Shown: piece after piece, positions 33,783 to 43,144 of the stretch
Numbering within the stretch: the first letter of the stretch is position 1
How the letters are laid out: the number at the start of each line of letters is the position of its first letter
Source of the DNA: Misgurnus anguillicaudatus
Taxonomy: Eukaryota > Chordata > Actinopteri > Cypriniformes > Cobitidae
Direction: 5' to 3'
Assembly (NCBI RefSeq): GCF_027580225.2
Contig: NC_073346.2
Coordinates: 11,620,001-11,684,000 of the forward strand
DNA: 64,000 nt
The notes under the pieces: generated by a model
Told to the model about the DNA's origin: nothing
What the model saw: only the letters and a program-made list of their open reading frames with translations
Databases searched by the model: none
Translations under genes and position numbers: made by a program

Positions 33783-35920
33783 GAGTCATTCTACGAAACG
33801 GGTGACATTTCCACTTTGCAATTTTCAAAATTTTCATTAAGAACAAACTTTATTTTTTTTACTTACAACTTTAAATATATTGTTAATCCTCCAAAAAAAC
33901 ATATTTTCCCAGCTCAGGTACAAAATTGTTAATAATATTATCAGTTTTATTCTGGCACAGAAGTCTTTCTTTTACCACCCCGTCACGGACAATATGTTTG
34001 CCATCTGTGTAGTAAAACAAGAAATATATTTATAAAATCTAATGTTTTCCTAATAGTAAAATGTCCCTTTCTTGGAAACCATCAATAGAAAGTCTATAAT
34101 TTAATTTAAATAATTATTATTCGTTTTTTAATCTTGAAATATGAATTCGACATTTCAATGGCCTCATTGTTTGTACAAAAACATACGAATACACTTAAAA
34201 AATACAAATAAACTTACATTTATTTGATTAGTCCACACAACAAGAACATTATTCAACATTAATTTATTTAAAATGTATTTTCTATTACATAAGTTTTTAA
34301 CAAAATGACCCCGTGACGGGGTGGTAACTGATGTCACAGATAGGTTCACCGTGACAAGGTGGTATGGACAAAGTGTGTATCTATATATGGTATGCTTGTT
34401 TTAATCTTTATAAAACTGGGGGAGGGGAAACATTAACATTGGAAACTTTGGTCATGCTGTGAAAAACTAAAATAAGAGCATCATTACAGTGAGTGAGTGA
34501 GTGAGTGAGTGAGTGAGCGAGTGACACAGTGAGTGAGTGAGTGAGTGACACAGTGAGTGACAGAGTGAGTGAGTGACAGAGTGAGTGAGTGGCACAGTGA
34601 GTGAGTGAGTGAGTGATTGAGTGGCACAGTGAGTGAGTGAGTGAGTGAGTGAGTGAGTGAGTGAGTGAGTGAGTGAGTGACACAGTGAGTGAGTGACTGA
34701 GTGGGTGAGTGAGTGAGTGACACAGTGAGTGAGTGACACAGTGAGTGAGTGAGTGAGTGACACAGTGAGTGAGTGAGGGAGTGACACAGTGAGTGACATA
34801 GTGAGTGAGTGACACAGTGAGTGAGTGACAGAGTGAGTGAGTGATTGAGTGAGTGACACAGTGAGTGAGTGACACAGTGAGTGAGTGAGTGAGTGACACA
34901 GTGAGTGAGTGAGTGACACAGTGAGTGAGTGGCACAGTGAGTGAGTGAGTGAATGAGTGAGTGAGTGAGTGAGTGACATAGTGAGTGAGTGACATAGTGA
35001 GTGAGTGACATAGTGAGTGAGTGACATAGTGATTGAGTGACATAGTGAGTGAATGAATGAATAAACAAACCATGTTAAGTTAACAGAAACAATTTATTAG
35101 TCTATATCAGAACCACCCCGTCACATCCCTTACCACCACGTCACAATAAAACTTGTGACGGGGTGGTATGTGACGGGATGGTAAATATCATCCCAAAATG
35201 GCCGCAGATCTCCCATGTGGTCAAGTTCCTCACCTAGCATACATGCATTCTATCTGAAATATAATTTTATTTGCATTAATAATGTAAAAAAATATATCGA
35301 AATTAGTTTTCCCTCTCTATATTGCGTGACGGGGTGGTTGCTTTGAGCTTGACGGTGCCTGTCTAACACAAAAAATCAACAAATAAAGAATGTAGAGGAA
35401 TGTCAGTACTTGCCTGTTTTTGTTCTTGGTGGCAACAAGGCTCCAATGATGTCACTTGTGCTTTGTGATGTCATTTAAAGCAACAGTACATTATTTATAG
35501 ATAAAACAAGTTAGTGTGACGGGGTGGTAAGTCAAATTGAGGGACGCACACAAATCATCAAATATTTACAAAAAAATAAGGTTTATTTTGAATAAAATGT
35601 ATCTTATGTGAAAAGGGACACAAATATAATCATGAAAACAATATATATTTTTTAAAAATACATAACTTATTTGGTGATATTTTGGATGCAAATGTCATGT
35701 TGGTCAACACGGACATGTGAAAATGGCTATGTACTAATGCAAAATTATTAAAAATAGTATGTTATTCTTTAAGAATAGTGTTTTTATCATATATCATGTT
35801 AACAAGAACCCTTGAATGAATAACTTTAAGCTTTGTTAGAACATTTTAGGACATTTTTGTGCCTTATGCATCTCATCAAATGTTGCGGACCCAAATGGCA
35901 CCCGTTTCATAGAATGACTC
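33783..35920. mobile_element. 2.1-kb non-autonomous transposon with 28-bp TIR and 4-bp TSD
   Basis: Left end GAGTCATTCTACGAAACGGG; right end inverted GAGTCATTCTATGAAACGGG. The inverted match runs to about 28 bp with two differences. AGTA flanks both sides (33779-33782, 35921-35924). Removing the element and one AGTA restores the LINE frame exactly. The interior has nine GTGACGGGGTGGTA-like motifs and a GTGA minisatellite (34484-35065). No transposase. A 4-bp AGTA duplication does not fit hAT, Harbinger or mariner; Sola1, Ginger and Academ use about 4 bp. Superfamily left open. Confidence 0.85.
34484..35065. repeat. (GTGA)n / GTGACACA minisatellite
   Basis: Runs of GTGAGTGAGTGA alternate with GTGACACAGTGAGTGA and GTGACATAGTGAGTGA. 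All three minus-strand frames stay open for 186-221 codons (Ser-Leu-Thr-His repeats) only because a period-4 tract lacks stops. These are not genes. Confidence 0.95.
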
Positions 35921-38399
35921 AGTAAGCTGATTTGCTTATCACTTTCACGTGACTACTGAAATTAAGGTCTGACTCTAAAATTACACCAAGATTTCTGACT
36001 TTATTTTGTGTCTTTAGACCCCTAGAGTCAAGGTATGTGTTAACTTTGAGAGTTTCATCTTTATTTCCAAATACAATGACTTCAGTTTTGTCTTTGTTTA
36101 ACTGGAGGAAGTTTTGACGCATCCAACAGTTAATTTCATCAATGCATTTACATAGAGAGTCAATGGGGCTGTAGTCATTAGGTGACAGGGCTAAGTATAT
36201 CTGGGTGTCATCTGCATAGCTGTGGTAAGCAATTTGGTTCTTTTTCATTATTTGACCAAGTGGGAGCATATACAAATTAAACAGAAGCGGTGCAACAATT
36301 GAACCCTGTGGGACTCCACATGTCATGGATGTCCACTCAGATTTATGTTTACCTATGTTCACATAGTAACCTCTTCCTTGTAGGTATGTTTTAAACCATT
36401 TGAGGACCATCCCAGAGAGCCCTACCCAGTTTTCCAGTCTATGTAAGAGTATGTTGTGATCTACTGTGTCAAAGGCAGCACTAAGATCTAGTAGCACCAG
36501 CACTGATATTTTACCTGAATCAGAGTTTAAGCGAATATCATTTATTATCTTTATGAGCACTGTCTCTGTGCTGTGATGCTGACGGAAACCAGATTGAAAA
36601 TTGTCCAGATAGCCATTTGAGTTTAAGAATTTGTTCAGCTGATTAAAAACCACCTTTTCAATGATCTTGCCTATAAACGGAAGATTTGAGATTGGTCTGT
36701 AGTTGCTAAGTATGGTTTTGTCTAGGTTACTCTTTTTTAGGAGAGGCTTAACAACTGCTGTTTTTAATGACTCTGGAAAGGTGCCTGTGATCAGAGAGGT
36801 ATTTACTATTTTTAAGAGGTCAGTTTCTAAGCAGTTAAGTACCTTTTTGAGAAAAGATGTGGGGAGTGTGTCAAGGCTGCTAGTTGATGCTTTAAGATGT
36901 TGTACTGTTTCTTCCAAGGTTTTTATATCAATTATGTCAAATTCTGAGAGAATGGCTAATTTCTGAGGTTGTTGCAATGATATCTGACTGATCATAGTAC
37001 AATATGAGGCCGTATTGATCGCCATTCTGATATTACTGATCTTCTCAGAGAAAAAGGTTGCAAACTCATTGCATTTGTTGTCAGAGAGCATTTCACTAGG
37101 AACTTGATTTGGGGGGTTTGTTAGTCTCTCTACAGTAGCAAAAAGAGTGTGAAGGTTGTTTATGTTGTTGTTTATAATGTTTGAAAAGAAGGTCTGCCTA
37201 GCTGTGCCTAGTTCTACATTGAAAGCACGAAGACTGTCTTTATAGATGCTATAATGTACTTCAAGTTTTGTTTTCCGCCACATACGTTCAGCTTTTCTGC
37301 ATGTTCTTTTCATGTGCTGTACTGCTGTTGTGTTTCTCCAGGGTGCTTTACGTCTGCCAGTGATCACCTTGACCTTTACTGGAGCTATACCATCAATGGC
37401 ATCTTTAACTTTTATGTTAAAGTTTTCAAGGAGAACATCAACAGAGTCTGCCGATATGTTTGGCAACATTGATATAGCATTCATAAATACCTCACTGGTG
37501 TTCTCATTTATGAACCTTTTTTTAACATAGACAGATCTAGCATCAGTGGCAGGACAGATCAATAAATCAAAGTAAACACAGAAATGGTCAGATAGGGCTT
37601 CATCCTTGATTACAGTGGATGAAATGTTTAGACCCTTGCTAATGAGCAGATCAAGAGTGTGTCCCCGATTGTGTGTAGGACCTTGCACGTGCTGGGTAAG
37701 ATCAAAGGTGTTTAAAACATATAACAGTTCAATTGCAGCATTGTTTTCTGCATTGTCTATATGAATATTAAAATCTCCAGCAATAACAAAAGAATCAAAT
37801 TCAGAGGAAATTGTTGATAAAAGTTCTGTGAATTCATCAACAAATGCTGAGGTGTATTTGGGACGTCTATAAATAATTGTAAAGAGAATGCGTGGTGTAC
37901 CTTTTAAAGCAATACACAAATATTCAAAATACTGGTAATCACCAAGTAACACTTGCTTGCATTGAAAGGCATCTTTGAATAAAGCAGCTATTCCTCCACC
38001 CCTTCTAACAGCTCTACAGACATTTATAAAGGTAAAGTTGGGTGGGGCTGATTCATTGAGGACTGTAGCACTGCAGCTGTCATCTAACCAAGTTTCATTT
38101 AGAAACATAAAGTCCAGGTTGTTAGTGGTGATAAGATCATTAACTAAAAAGGATTTGTTCTTTAGTGAACGGATGTTCAGAAGTGCTAACTTAACAGTAA
38201 TTGGTTTTGGCACTGTATCAATCTCAGAATGACGTATAATAGGCAGTAGATTAGATAGAATTGCTGTGCGGCTGGAGACGGCCTTCATCTTTCTATCACA
38301 TGTCAGGACAGAGATAGGGAAAGCTAAAGGGACATCGGGCACCCGCTTGTTCTTAAAATATTTATGATTGTTACTGCTGACGTAGCAAGAACCCAACAC
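35919..38399 (-). pseudogene. L2 ORF2: AP endonuclease and reverse transcriptase
   Basis: Cuts target DNA and copies LINE RNA in the nucleus. Residues about 70-280 form the apurinic endonuclease: LALLNIRSLKNK, FLNETWLD, AGDFNIHID, and a closing SDHFCVYFD. Residues about 540-800 form the RT: NYRPISNLPFIGKIIEK, LLDLSAAFDTVDH, GVPQGSIVAPLLFNLYM and the catalytic YADD, then LNKDKTEVIVFG. The frame is open for 826 codons and is cut at SKSAY by the transposon at 33783-35920. The N-terminal linker (38400-38890) continues in other frames, so frameshifts separate it from the ORF1 side. Recent enough to keep domains intact, but inactive. Confidence 0.9.
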
Positions 38400-38887
38400 A
38401 CATCAGTTACCAGTGCTGTTTGCAGATGAGGGCTGGTGTGGTCCCTGACGTTGAGGCAGAGGTCGGAGTGCTCTCTCAGATGGAGGGGGAGGGCAGGCTG
38501 GGCCTGAAGGCTTTGGTGGTTGAGGAGCCCGCCGTTTCTTGGTTGATATTTGGGGACTTGCAGCAATAGAGTGGGAGAGCTTTGTTCCAGCAAATACCAG
38601 TTTCTCCATTTTCTCTGAAAAGCACAGAAGTGGTGATGTTGGAGAGAGGGAGAGAGTGTGACGACATCAACTGTGATTCTGGTGTTCCTGAAGGCTGGGA
38701 GGGAGTGTTATCATTCCTCTGGTCATTATCAACAGAAACGTCCTTGGGTGTTGATTCACAATCCAGCTGTAGCGAGGTCTGTGGGCAGGGCTCAGCCTGA
38801 GCTGTGTCTGTGAACAGTAGTTGTGACTGCAGAGTTTTATCCTTGTCATCTGAATGTCCATTCAGGTGTTGGTGTAAAATCCTGTGG
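38400..38887 (-). pseudogene. L2 inter-ORF linker / ORF2 N-terminus, frameshifted
   Basis: Minus-strand text here reads as proline-, serine- and threonine-rich sequence in two frames: NDNTPSQPSGTPESQ near 38700 and APQPPKPSGPACPPPPS near 38510. These would be contiguous with the ORF2 N-terminus if indels were absent. It is low-complexity linker, not a separate gene. Confidence 0.55.
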
Positions 38888-40003
38888 TCATTTCGTCTGT
38901 TCAGTAGTGGACTGGCACACCCAGCTGATGGATGATCCATGAAGAAAAAGAATATTGTCTTTAAGCAACCTAGCACCTAGTTTGTTTGGGTGGATACCAT
39001 CTGTGTTAAAAAGTTGCCTTTGGCTCCAGAAGATATTGAAATTGTCAATGTAATTCAGTCCTCTCATGGTGCAGGTTTTTTGCAGCCATGAATTTAAACT
39101 TAGTAGCCGAGAAAACATATTTGTTCCCCGGGCTGGGAGAGGTCCACTGATGAAAGATTTAACTTTCAGTCTTGCAAGTGTTTCAAAAAGTTCATTGAAA
39201 TCCACCTTAAGGAGCTCAGACTGCTCTTTCCGAATATCATTCTTTCCCACATGTATGACAATCCGACTGACAGACTTATGTTTCATTAGAATGTTGCCAA
39301 GTTCCTTGTTAACATCAGAAACCGTTGCACGAGGAAAACAGTATGTACGGGTAGCCTTGCTTTCAAAGTTTCTGATAATATTGTCACCCACTATCAGTGT
39401 GCTTGGCTCGGCTGCTGTCTGAGCGGAGCGCCGCTGCCTGTATGATATTGAGCGTCTGTTAGCTCTGTAAGCTACTGACTGATGTGATCTGTGTCCATTA
39501 ACATTTGGGGATTCTTCACCCAAACTCATTAGTGCTTCAAATCTATTTTCAAGCCGTACAGGGGGTGGTAGAATACCAATATTGGCTACTCGAGTTGTAC
39601 CCATATCTGGGGTAGATGATGCTAATGCAGCAATTTGTGACACTCGTGACAGTCTAATGTCTTGAGCACTTTTGGGTCTCACACCCTGTTTATGCCATCG
39701 GTTTGTGTCCTCAATTACTTTAGGTTTCTCTGAGCTCACTATGACCTGTTTATAAGCATAAGGTTCACAGGACTCACCAGCTTTATGTTGAGAAGGACCA
39801 CGATGAAGCTCCGCTGTATGTTCTGGCAGGGTCGGCAGCGCCACAAGTAACTTTGTTTCGAGAACCGCAATCTTTTGTAAAAGTCTGTGGCAGTTTGAGC
39901 AGCAGGTGGATTGAGATCCAAAAGAAGGCATTTTTTCTTCTTTTCTTCTGTTTGAGTGTGGGCAGCTGTGTTGTCCTGTTTTAGGATTGTCAGCTGCCGG
40001 CAA
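38888..40003 (-). CDS. L2 ORF1 with SGNH-like esterase domain
   Basis: A 371-residue open frame, the RNA-binding/chaperone protein of the retrotransposon. Residues about 30-55 contain CCSNCHRLLQKIAVLETKLL, a cysteine pair running into a coiled-coil-like stretch. Residues about 200-355 read STLIVGDNIIRNF, HVGKNDIR, SGPLPARG, LNSWLQKTC and DGIHPNKLGARLL. This follows the SGNH order: GDS block, GxND-like block (here HVGKND), and DxxHPN at the end. In the GDS block the nucleophile serine is replaced (GDN), so hydrolase activity is doubtful. ZfL2 ORF1 proteins are known to have this fold. The frame is complete with stop. Confidence 0.85.
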   Translation of the reverse strand: MPAADNPKTGQHSCPHSNRRKEEKMPSFGSQSTCCSNCHRLLQKIAVLETKLLVALPTLPEHTAELHRGPSQHKAGESCEPYAYKQVIVSSEKPKVIEDTNRWHKQGVRPKSAQDIRLSRVSQIAALASSTPDMGTTRVANIGILPPPVRLENRFEALMSLGEESPNVNGHRSHQSVAYRANRRSISYRQRRSAQTAAEPSTLIVGDNIIRNFESKATRTYCFPRATVSDVNKELGNILMKHKSVSRIVIHVGKNDIRKEQSELLKVDFNELFETLARLKVKSFISGPLPARGTNMFSRLLSLNSWLQKTCTMRGLNYIDNFNIFWSQRQLFNTDGIHPNKLGARLLKDNILFLHGSSISWVCQSTTEQTK

Positions 40004-40245
40004 TAGCAGACTGGTAGACTGCTATGATAGAAACCCCAAGTTGTTGAATATTCCAAATATCAATATAGTTCCAGGAATTTGTAGTTTTAGTTTGAGAGCC
40101 CAATTGTTTAGTTTGAGCACTGTGCTGAACTGCTGGTAGTTGAATCAAAAGATAAAAGCGAAAAAGAAAAAGCGCAAAGCACAGAGCGCAAGTAAAAGCG
40201 TCCGAACAGTAGCAAAGCAGGAAGTTTTACAAGGAGCCGGCTGAA
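40004..40245 (-). other. L2 5' UTR
   Basis: A-rich on the plus strand at about 40140-40200 (AAAAGCGAAAAAGAAAAAGC). The 5' limit is uncertain: 40240-40283 is shared, inverted, with 32738-32783, so it could be LINE 5' end or target sequence. Confidence 0.5.
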
Positions 40246-40290
40246 GTTCAGGAAGCAGTGCAGCCGGGCACAAAGCCCACTGCATGTCTT

Positions 40291-41307
40291 GTACGGATCA
40301 TGGTGCCAACAGGGTCAACTGCTGCCAGTCGCTCCCGGACACGGCTTCTTTGGATAAAGAGTCCCCTACTTCTGAGGCTTCCACAATACAATGTAACTAT
40401 GTTAGAATCATAAATAATAAGCACTACTTTCATCAAAATGGCAAAGATATCAATATTTTATACATAATATAATGATTAAAATATTTGCCTAGGACAAGTA
40501 TAACTCCGGCATTAGGTGTTTGAGTAATAATCGAATTAATCAGTGCATCAAGGTCAGGATCTGAAATTGTGCTGAAATTAGTCTGCATGCCATATCGAAG
40601 ATGACGTCTTCGTACTGTTCGACAGCTCACACCCAAACAGGTAGAAATAGCTGTCCATGACATTCCTGTCTCTCTCAGCTGGATCCGCGGTTCTCTGGTC
40701 AGATAATACCTGTGTAAATGACTTTTAGTGCAGTCATGTGTCAAACAAAAAAAGATTTTTATACAATGTTTTTCTGTTTTGTCCAATTCTTCTCATTAAG
40801 TGGTTCTCTATTGCCTGTTCATTTTAAACTCATTAATAACTCTATCCACAGCTCTGTATAGTTGTTTCCTGTTGAATAATAATTTCTAAATATTTCAACA
40901 GTATGCACAGCACATTTAATTAATATATAACAGTAATAACATTTCTAAATATTACTTCAGTCAGAACCACTGTTGCTGGTTATCAAGAGTAATAGTATTA
41001 AATCATAAAATATTGGTTGTTTCATAATGCAGTAGGCTACTATTCCGCGCTGAACTATAGATATTCTATAGATGTCTGAAAATCTGTATAATGTTTATTT
41101 TTATGCATTTGGGGTAGACTATCATCATACGTGTGTTTGTTATAAAAAAAAAAAGAAGTAACACATTCACCTTGGTCATCCACCAGTCCTAGAGACTGAT
41201 ATATGAATTGTCGGTGTACATTGAGGATGAAGGAAAAGTTCAAGTTGTAGTAACATTTCTGAGAGACTGACATGTAACTCAGATAGCATGGGCGTTATTT
41301 GGTAGTC
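40291..41307 (-). pseudogene. IS3-like integrase, exons A-C, right arm copy
   Basis: Exon A (41307-41171, ATG at 41289) contains an in-frame TGA where the left arm has the arginine CGA of GGRPR. Exon B (40709-40489) has the helix-turn-helix (ISTCLGVSCRTVRRRHLRYG) and continues STISDPDLDALINSIITQ and TPNAGVILVLG. Exon C (40381 onward) reads SLRSRGLFIQRSRVRERLAA and VDPVGTMIR, the family's segment just before the DDE catalytic core. The intron between B and C would begin GC (40488-40487) and end TG (40383-40382), so its acceptor is broken. Homology is lost after MIRT at the LINE side. Catalytic residues are absent. The family resemblance is from memory of fish integrase-core proteins. Confidence 0.75.
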
Positions 41308-41863
41308 CTATGAAAAAGTTTGTGTTAAAATTATACATATCTTTTTTCATACAAAGTATTGCTTATAGCCTATGATCCAACATCCTAATTTGAAAATGTT
41401 CCTCCAATAACCTGTGACAGTGCTCCATGGTGTTAAAATTTCTGGATAGCATACATTCATCATAAACTCTCACACAAGTGTTTAGCTCTCTGAAATATCT
41501 CTATATTTCGTTGCACTGACAAATAATTTAGTACTAGCATAATTGATAATAAAACTCTTTTTAGACATATTTAAAAAATGCATTATACCTCCACTTAACG
41601 CAACCATACAAGTTAAAACTGTTCAGTATATTTGATCCTCTACCCGACACCCGTTCTTTCTCGCGCACACTCGGTCCCTCTCGCGCGCGGTTTCGCTCTC
41701 TCTCGTGCACACTCGGTCTTTTGCGCGGTCTCGCTCCCTCTCGCGCGCACACTCGGTCTCTCTCGCGCGCACACTCGGTCTCTCGCGCGTGGTTTCACTC
41801 TTTCTCGCGCGGTCTCGCTCTCTCTCGAGTTCGCTTCACTTTTGTCAACTCCCGCGCCTCATA
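40575..41863 (-). repeat. Right inverted arm of the IS3EU-like element
   Basis: Inverted counterpart of 30102-31388, with the GA-rich tract at about 41650-41835 and exons A and B at matching distances from the terminus. See the whole-element entry for the target duplication. Confidence 0.85.
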
Positions 41864-42239
41864 GTCGGTTAATAAAGATAGCGTCTTTCGGACGGAGAAG
41901 AGCTCCAGATGAGCTCCAGAAAATCACCAGCGCTCAAGCACTCACACCCCGCCCAGCGCAGCCTCGCCTCGGCAAGCGCATCAGACTGCTGGCTCTGATA
42001 TCTCTGTGGCGTTTAAACGTGATTTAATTCATTTTAATTTCTCATACTTAACAATGAAAGGGTTATGTTTGAAATCATATTTTAGGATTGCACTTAATTG
42101 ATATCGCTGTTGAGTGATGTTTCATATCTTTTACATTTGTAACCGGACTGCATGCGAATTTGAACTTCAGAGCTGAAGGAGCGGGTGGAGAAATTGTCCC
42201 AATATCATAACAATCTTAAATAAAACTTCTAAATATACC

Positions 42240-42240
42240 C

Positions 42241-42272
<32 letters not shown>

Positions 42273-42280
42273 GTGTGTGT
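42240..42280. repeat. (GT)n microsatellite
   Basis: GT repeats broken by a central GCGCGCGC run. The short frames on both strands here are artefacts. Confidence 0.9.
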
Positions 42281-42284
42281 ATGT

Positions 42285-42995
42285 ATGGGCGTGTGTTTTA
42301 AATTTAAAATGTCTTGACTCGGATCTGGATCACAGGTCATTTCATCTGAGATCAATCCGCATTCACACAACGACACAAGTCATCAGCCGTTTCCTCAAGT
42401 TCACGTCAGGTAAGTGTTTGTAAAATTTTTTTATTTTAAACTATATTAATTAGCAAAGACACAAATACTCAACGTTTTTTGTAAAGATATAAGTTATATA
42501 AAGGTGTGCTATGTTATGTGTCCGAGTTAAAGTGGAGGTATTTTAGTTAAGATAGTCTGGATATAGAGTTGGTTGACAGGGTTTAGGACTTGGTCTTAAT
42601 TATAATTGGGACATTTTTACAAACAAACCTTATAAAATACAATACTGGCGTGCATTTTGAGACAAAACAATAGCACTCATATGTTAAGAGATGTCAGTAT
42701 TTTTGTCCCTGTCCGAGAAAACTTGGCAATTTTAGGGACTAAAGTCTTTCACCGTCAAGCTTTATTATATTAAACATGTATTTATGTATGTGTGTGTGTA
42801 TTTATATTCCTCTGTTTATCAAATCAGAGCGGTGATGATGTGGAGAGGCAGACCAGAGGGCTGAAGAAAGTCTCCTAAATGGCCCTGCAGATGTTCTGAC
42901 TGACTTTGGAGTGCTTTTTCTATTTTCTATTTAGAAAAGACTTAATTTTGTATGTTCAGTCTGTATGATAAGTGAATAAAGCTTTTGTTTTTATG
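42285..42995 (+). ncRNA. Possible two-exon noncoding transcript
   Basis: CACGTCAG|GTAAGTG at 42410 is a near-consensus donor. A pyrimidine-rich stretch and AAATCAG at about 42821-42827 gives an acceptor, followed by about 150 bp and AATAAA at about 42975. The spliced exons have only very short frames (for example MWRGRPEG). Upstream sequence at 41880-42000 is GC-richer than its surroundings. Exon 1's start and real transcription are unknown. Confidence 0.3.
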
Positions 42996-43144
42996 TGACT
43001 GAAGTTAATTATTTTGTTAACAACACCAGCATAAATTTATTTCATAAATAATTTAAAAAAGTTTATTAAAAATGTCCAAATAATAAATATTAATTGAAGT
43101 AACACATAAAACATTGAGTAAATACTTAAATTTTAATTGACAAG

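Larger units (their letters stand above)
32951..40245 (-). mobile_element. L2-clade LINE, near full length, interrupted
   Basis: Order on the minus strand: 5' UTR (about 40245-40004), ORF1 with esterase-type domain (40003-38888), a linker with broken frames, ORF2 with endonuclease and reverse transcriptase (38399 to 33405), a 3' UTR and a 3' tail of CCTTG repeats at about 32949-32970. It is split by a 2.1-kb DNA transposon. It resembles zebrafish ZfL2-type elements, whose ORF1 is known to carry an esterase fold. Confidence 0.85.
30102..41863. mobile_element. IS3EU-like DNA transposon with 1.29-kb inverted arms and 6-bp TSD
   Basis: Inverted arms (30102-31388 and 40575-41863) begin TATGAGGCGCGGGAG on both sides. 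GTCGGT flanks both ends directly (30096-30101 and 41864-41869). A shared target duplication argues for one 11.8-kb insertion rather than two opposed copies. Each arm holds a GA-rich tract and the first two coding exons of an integrase with a helix-turn-helix; the right arm continues into a third exon. Between the arms are a terminal HECT-like exon (31935-32196), an L2 LINE (about 32951-40245) and the LINE's own insertion. IS3-like integrase plus a 6-bp duplication points to the IS3EU superfamily as I remember it. The catalytic DDE exons are absent, so the element is dead. Confidence 0.7.

Noticed and set aside
34408..35073. Three overlapping minus-strand open frames of 186-221 codons rich in Ser-Leu-Thr-His
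   Set aside because: They are three frames of one GTGA-type minisatellite. A period-4 tract without stops opens all frames, so no protein is implied.
36703..38232. Plus-strand frames of 72-87 codons
   Set aside because: Antisense shadows of the L2 ORF2 coding sequence.
30102..41863. Two independent transposon copies in opposite orientation
   Set aside because: Possible, but the shared GTCGGT flanks and equal arm lengths fit a single insertion better; kept as the main alternative.
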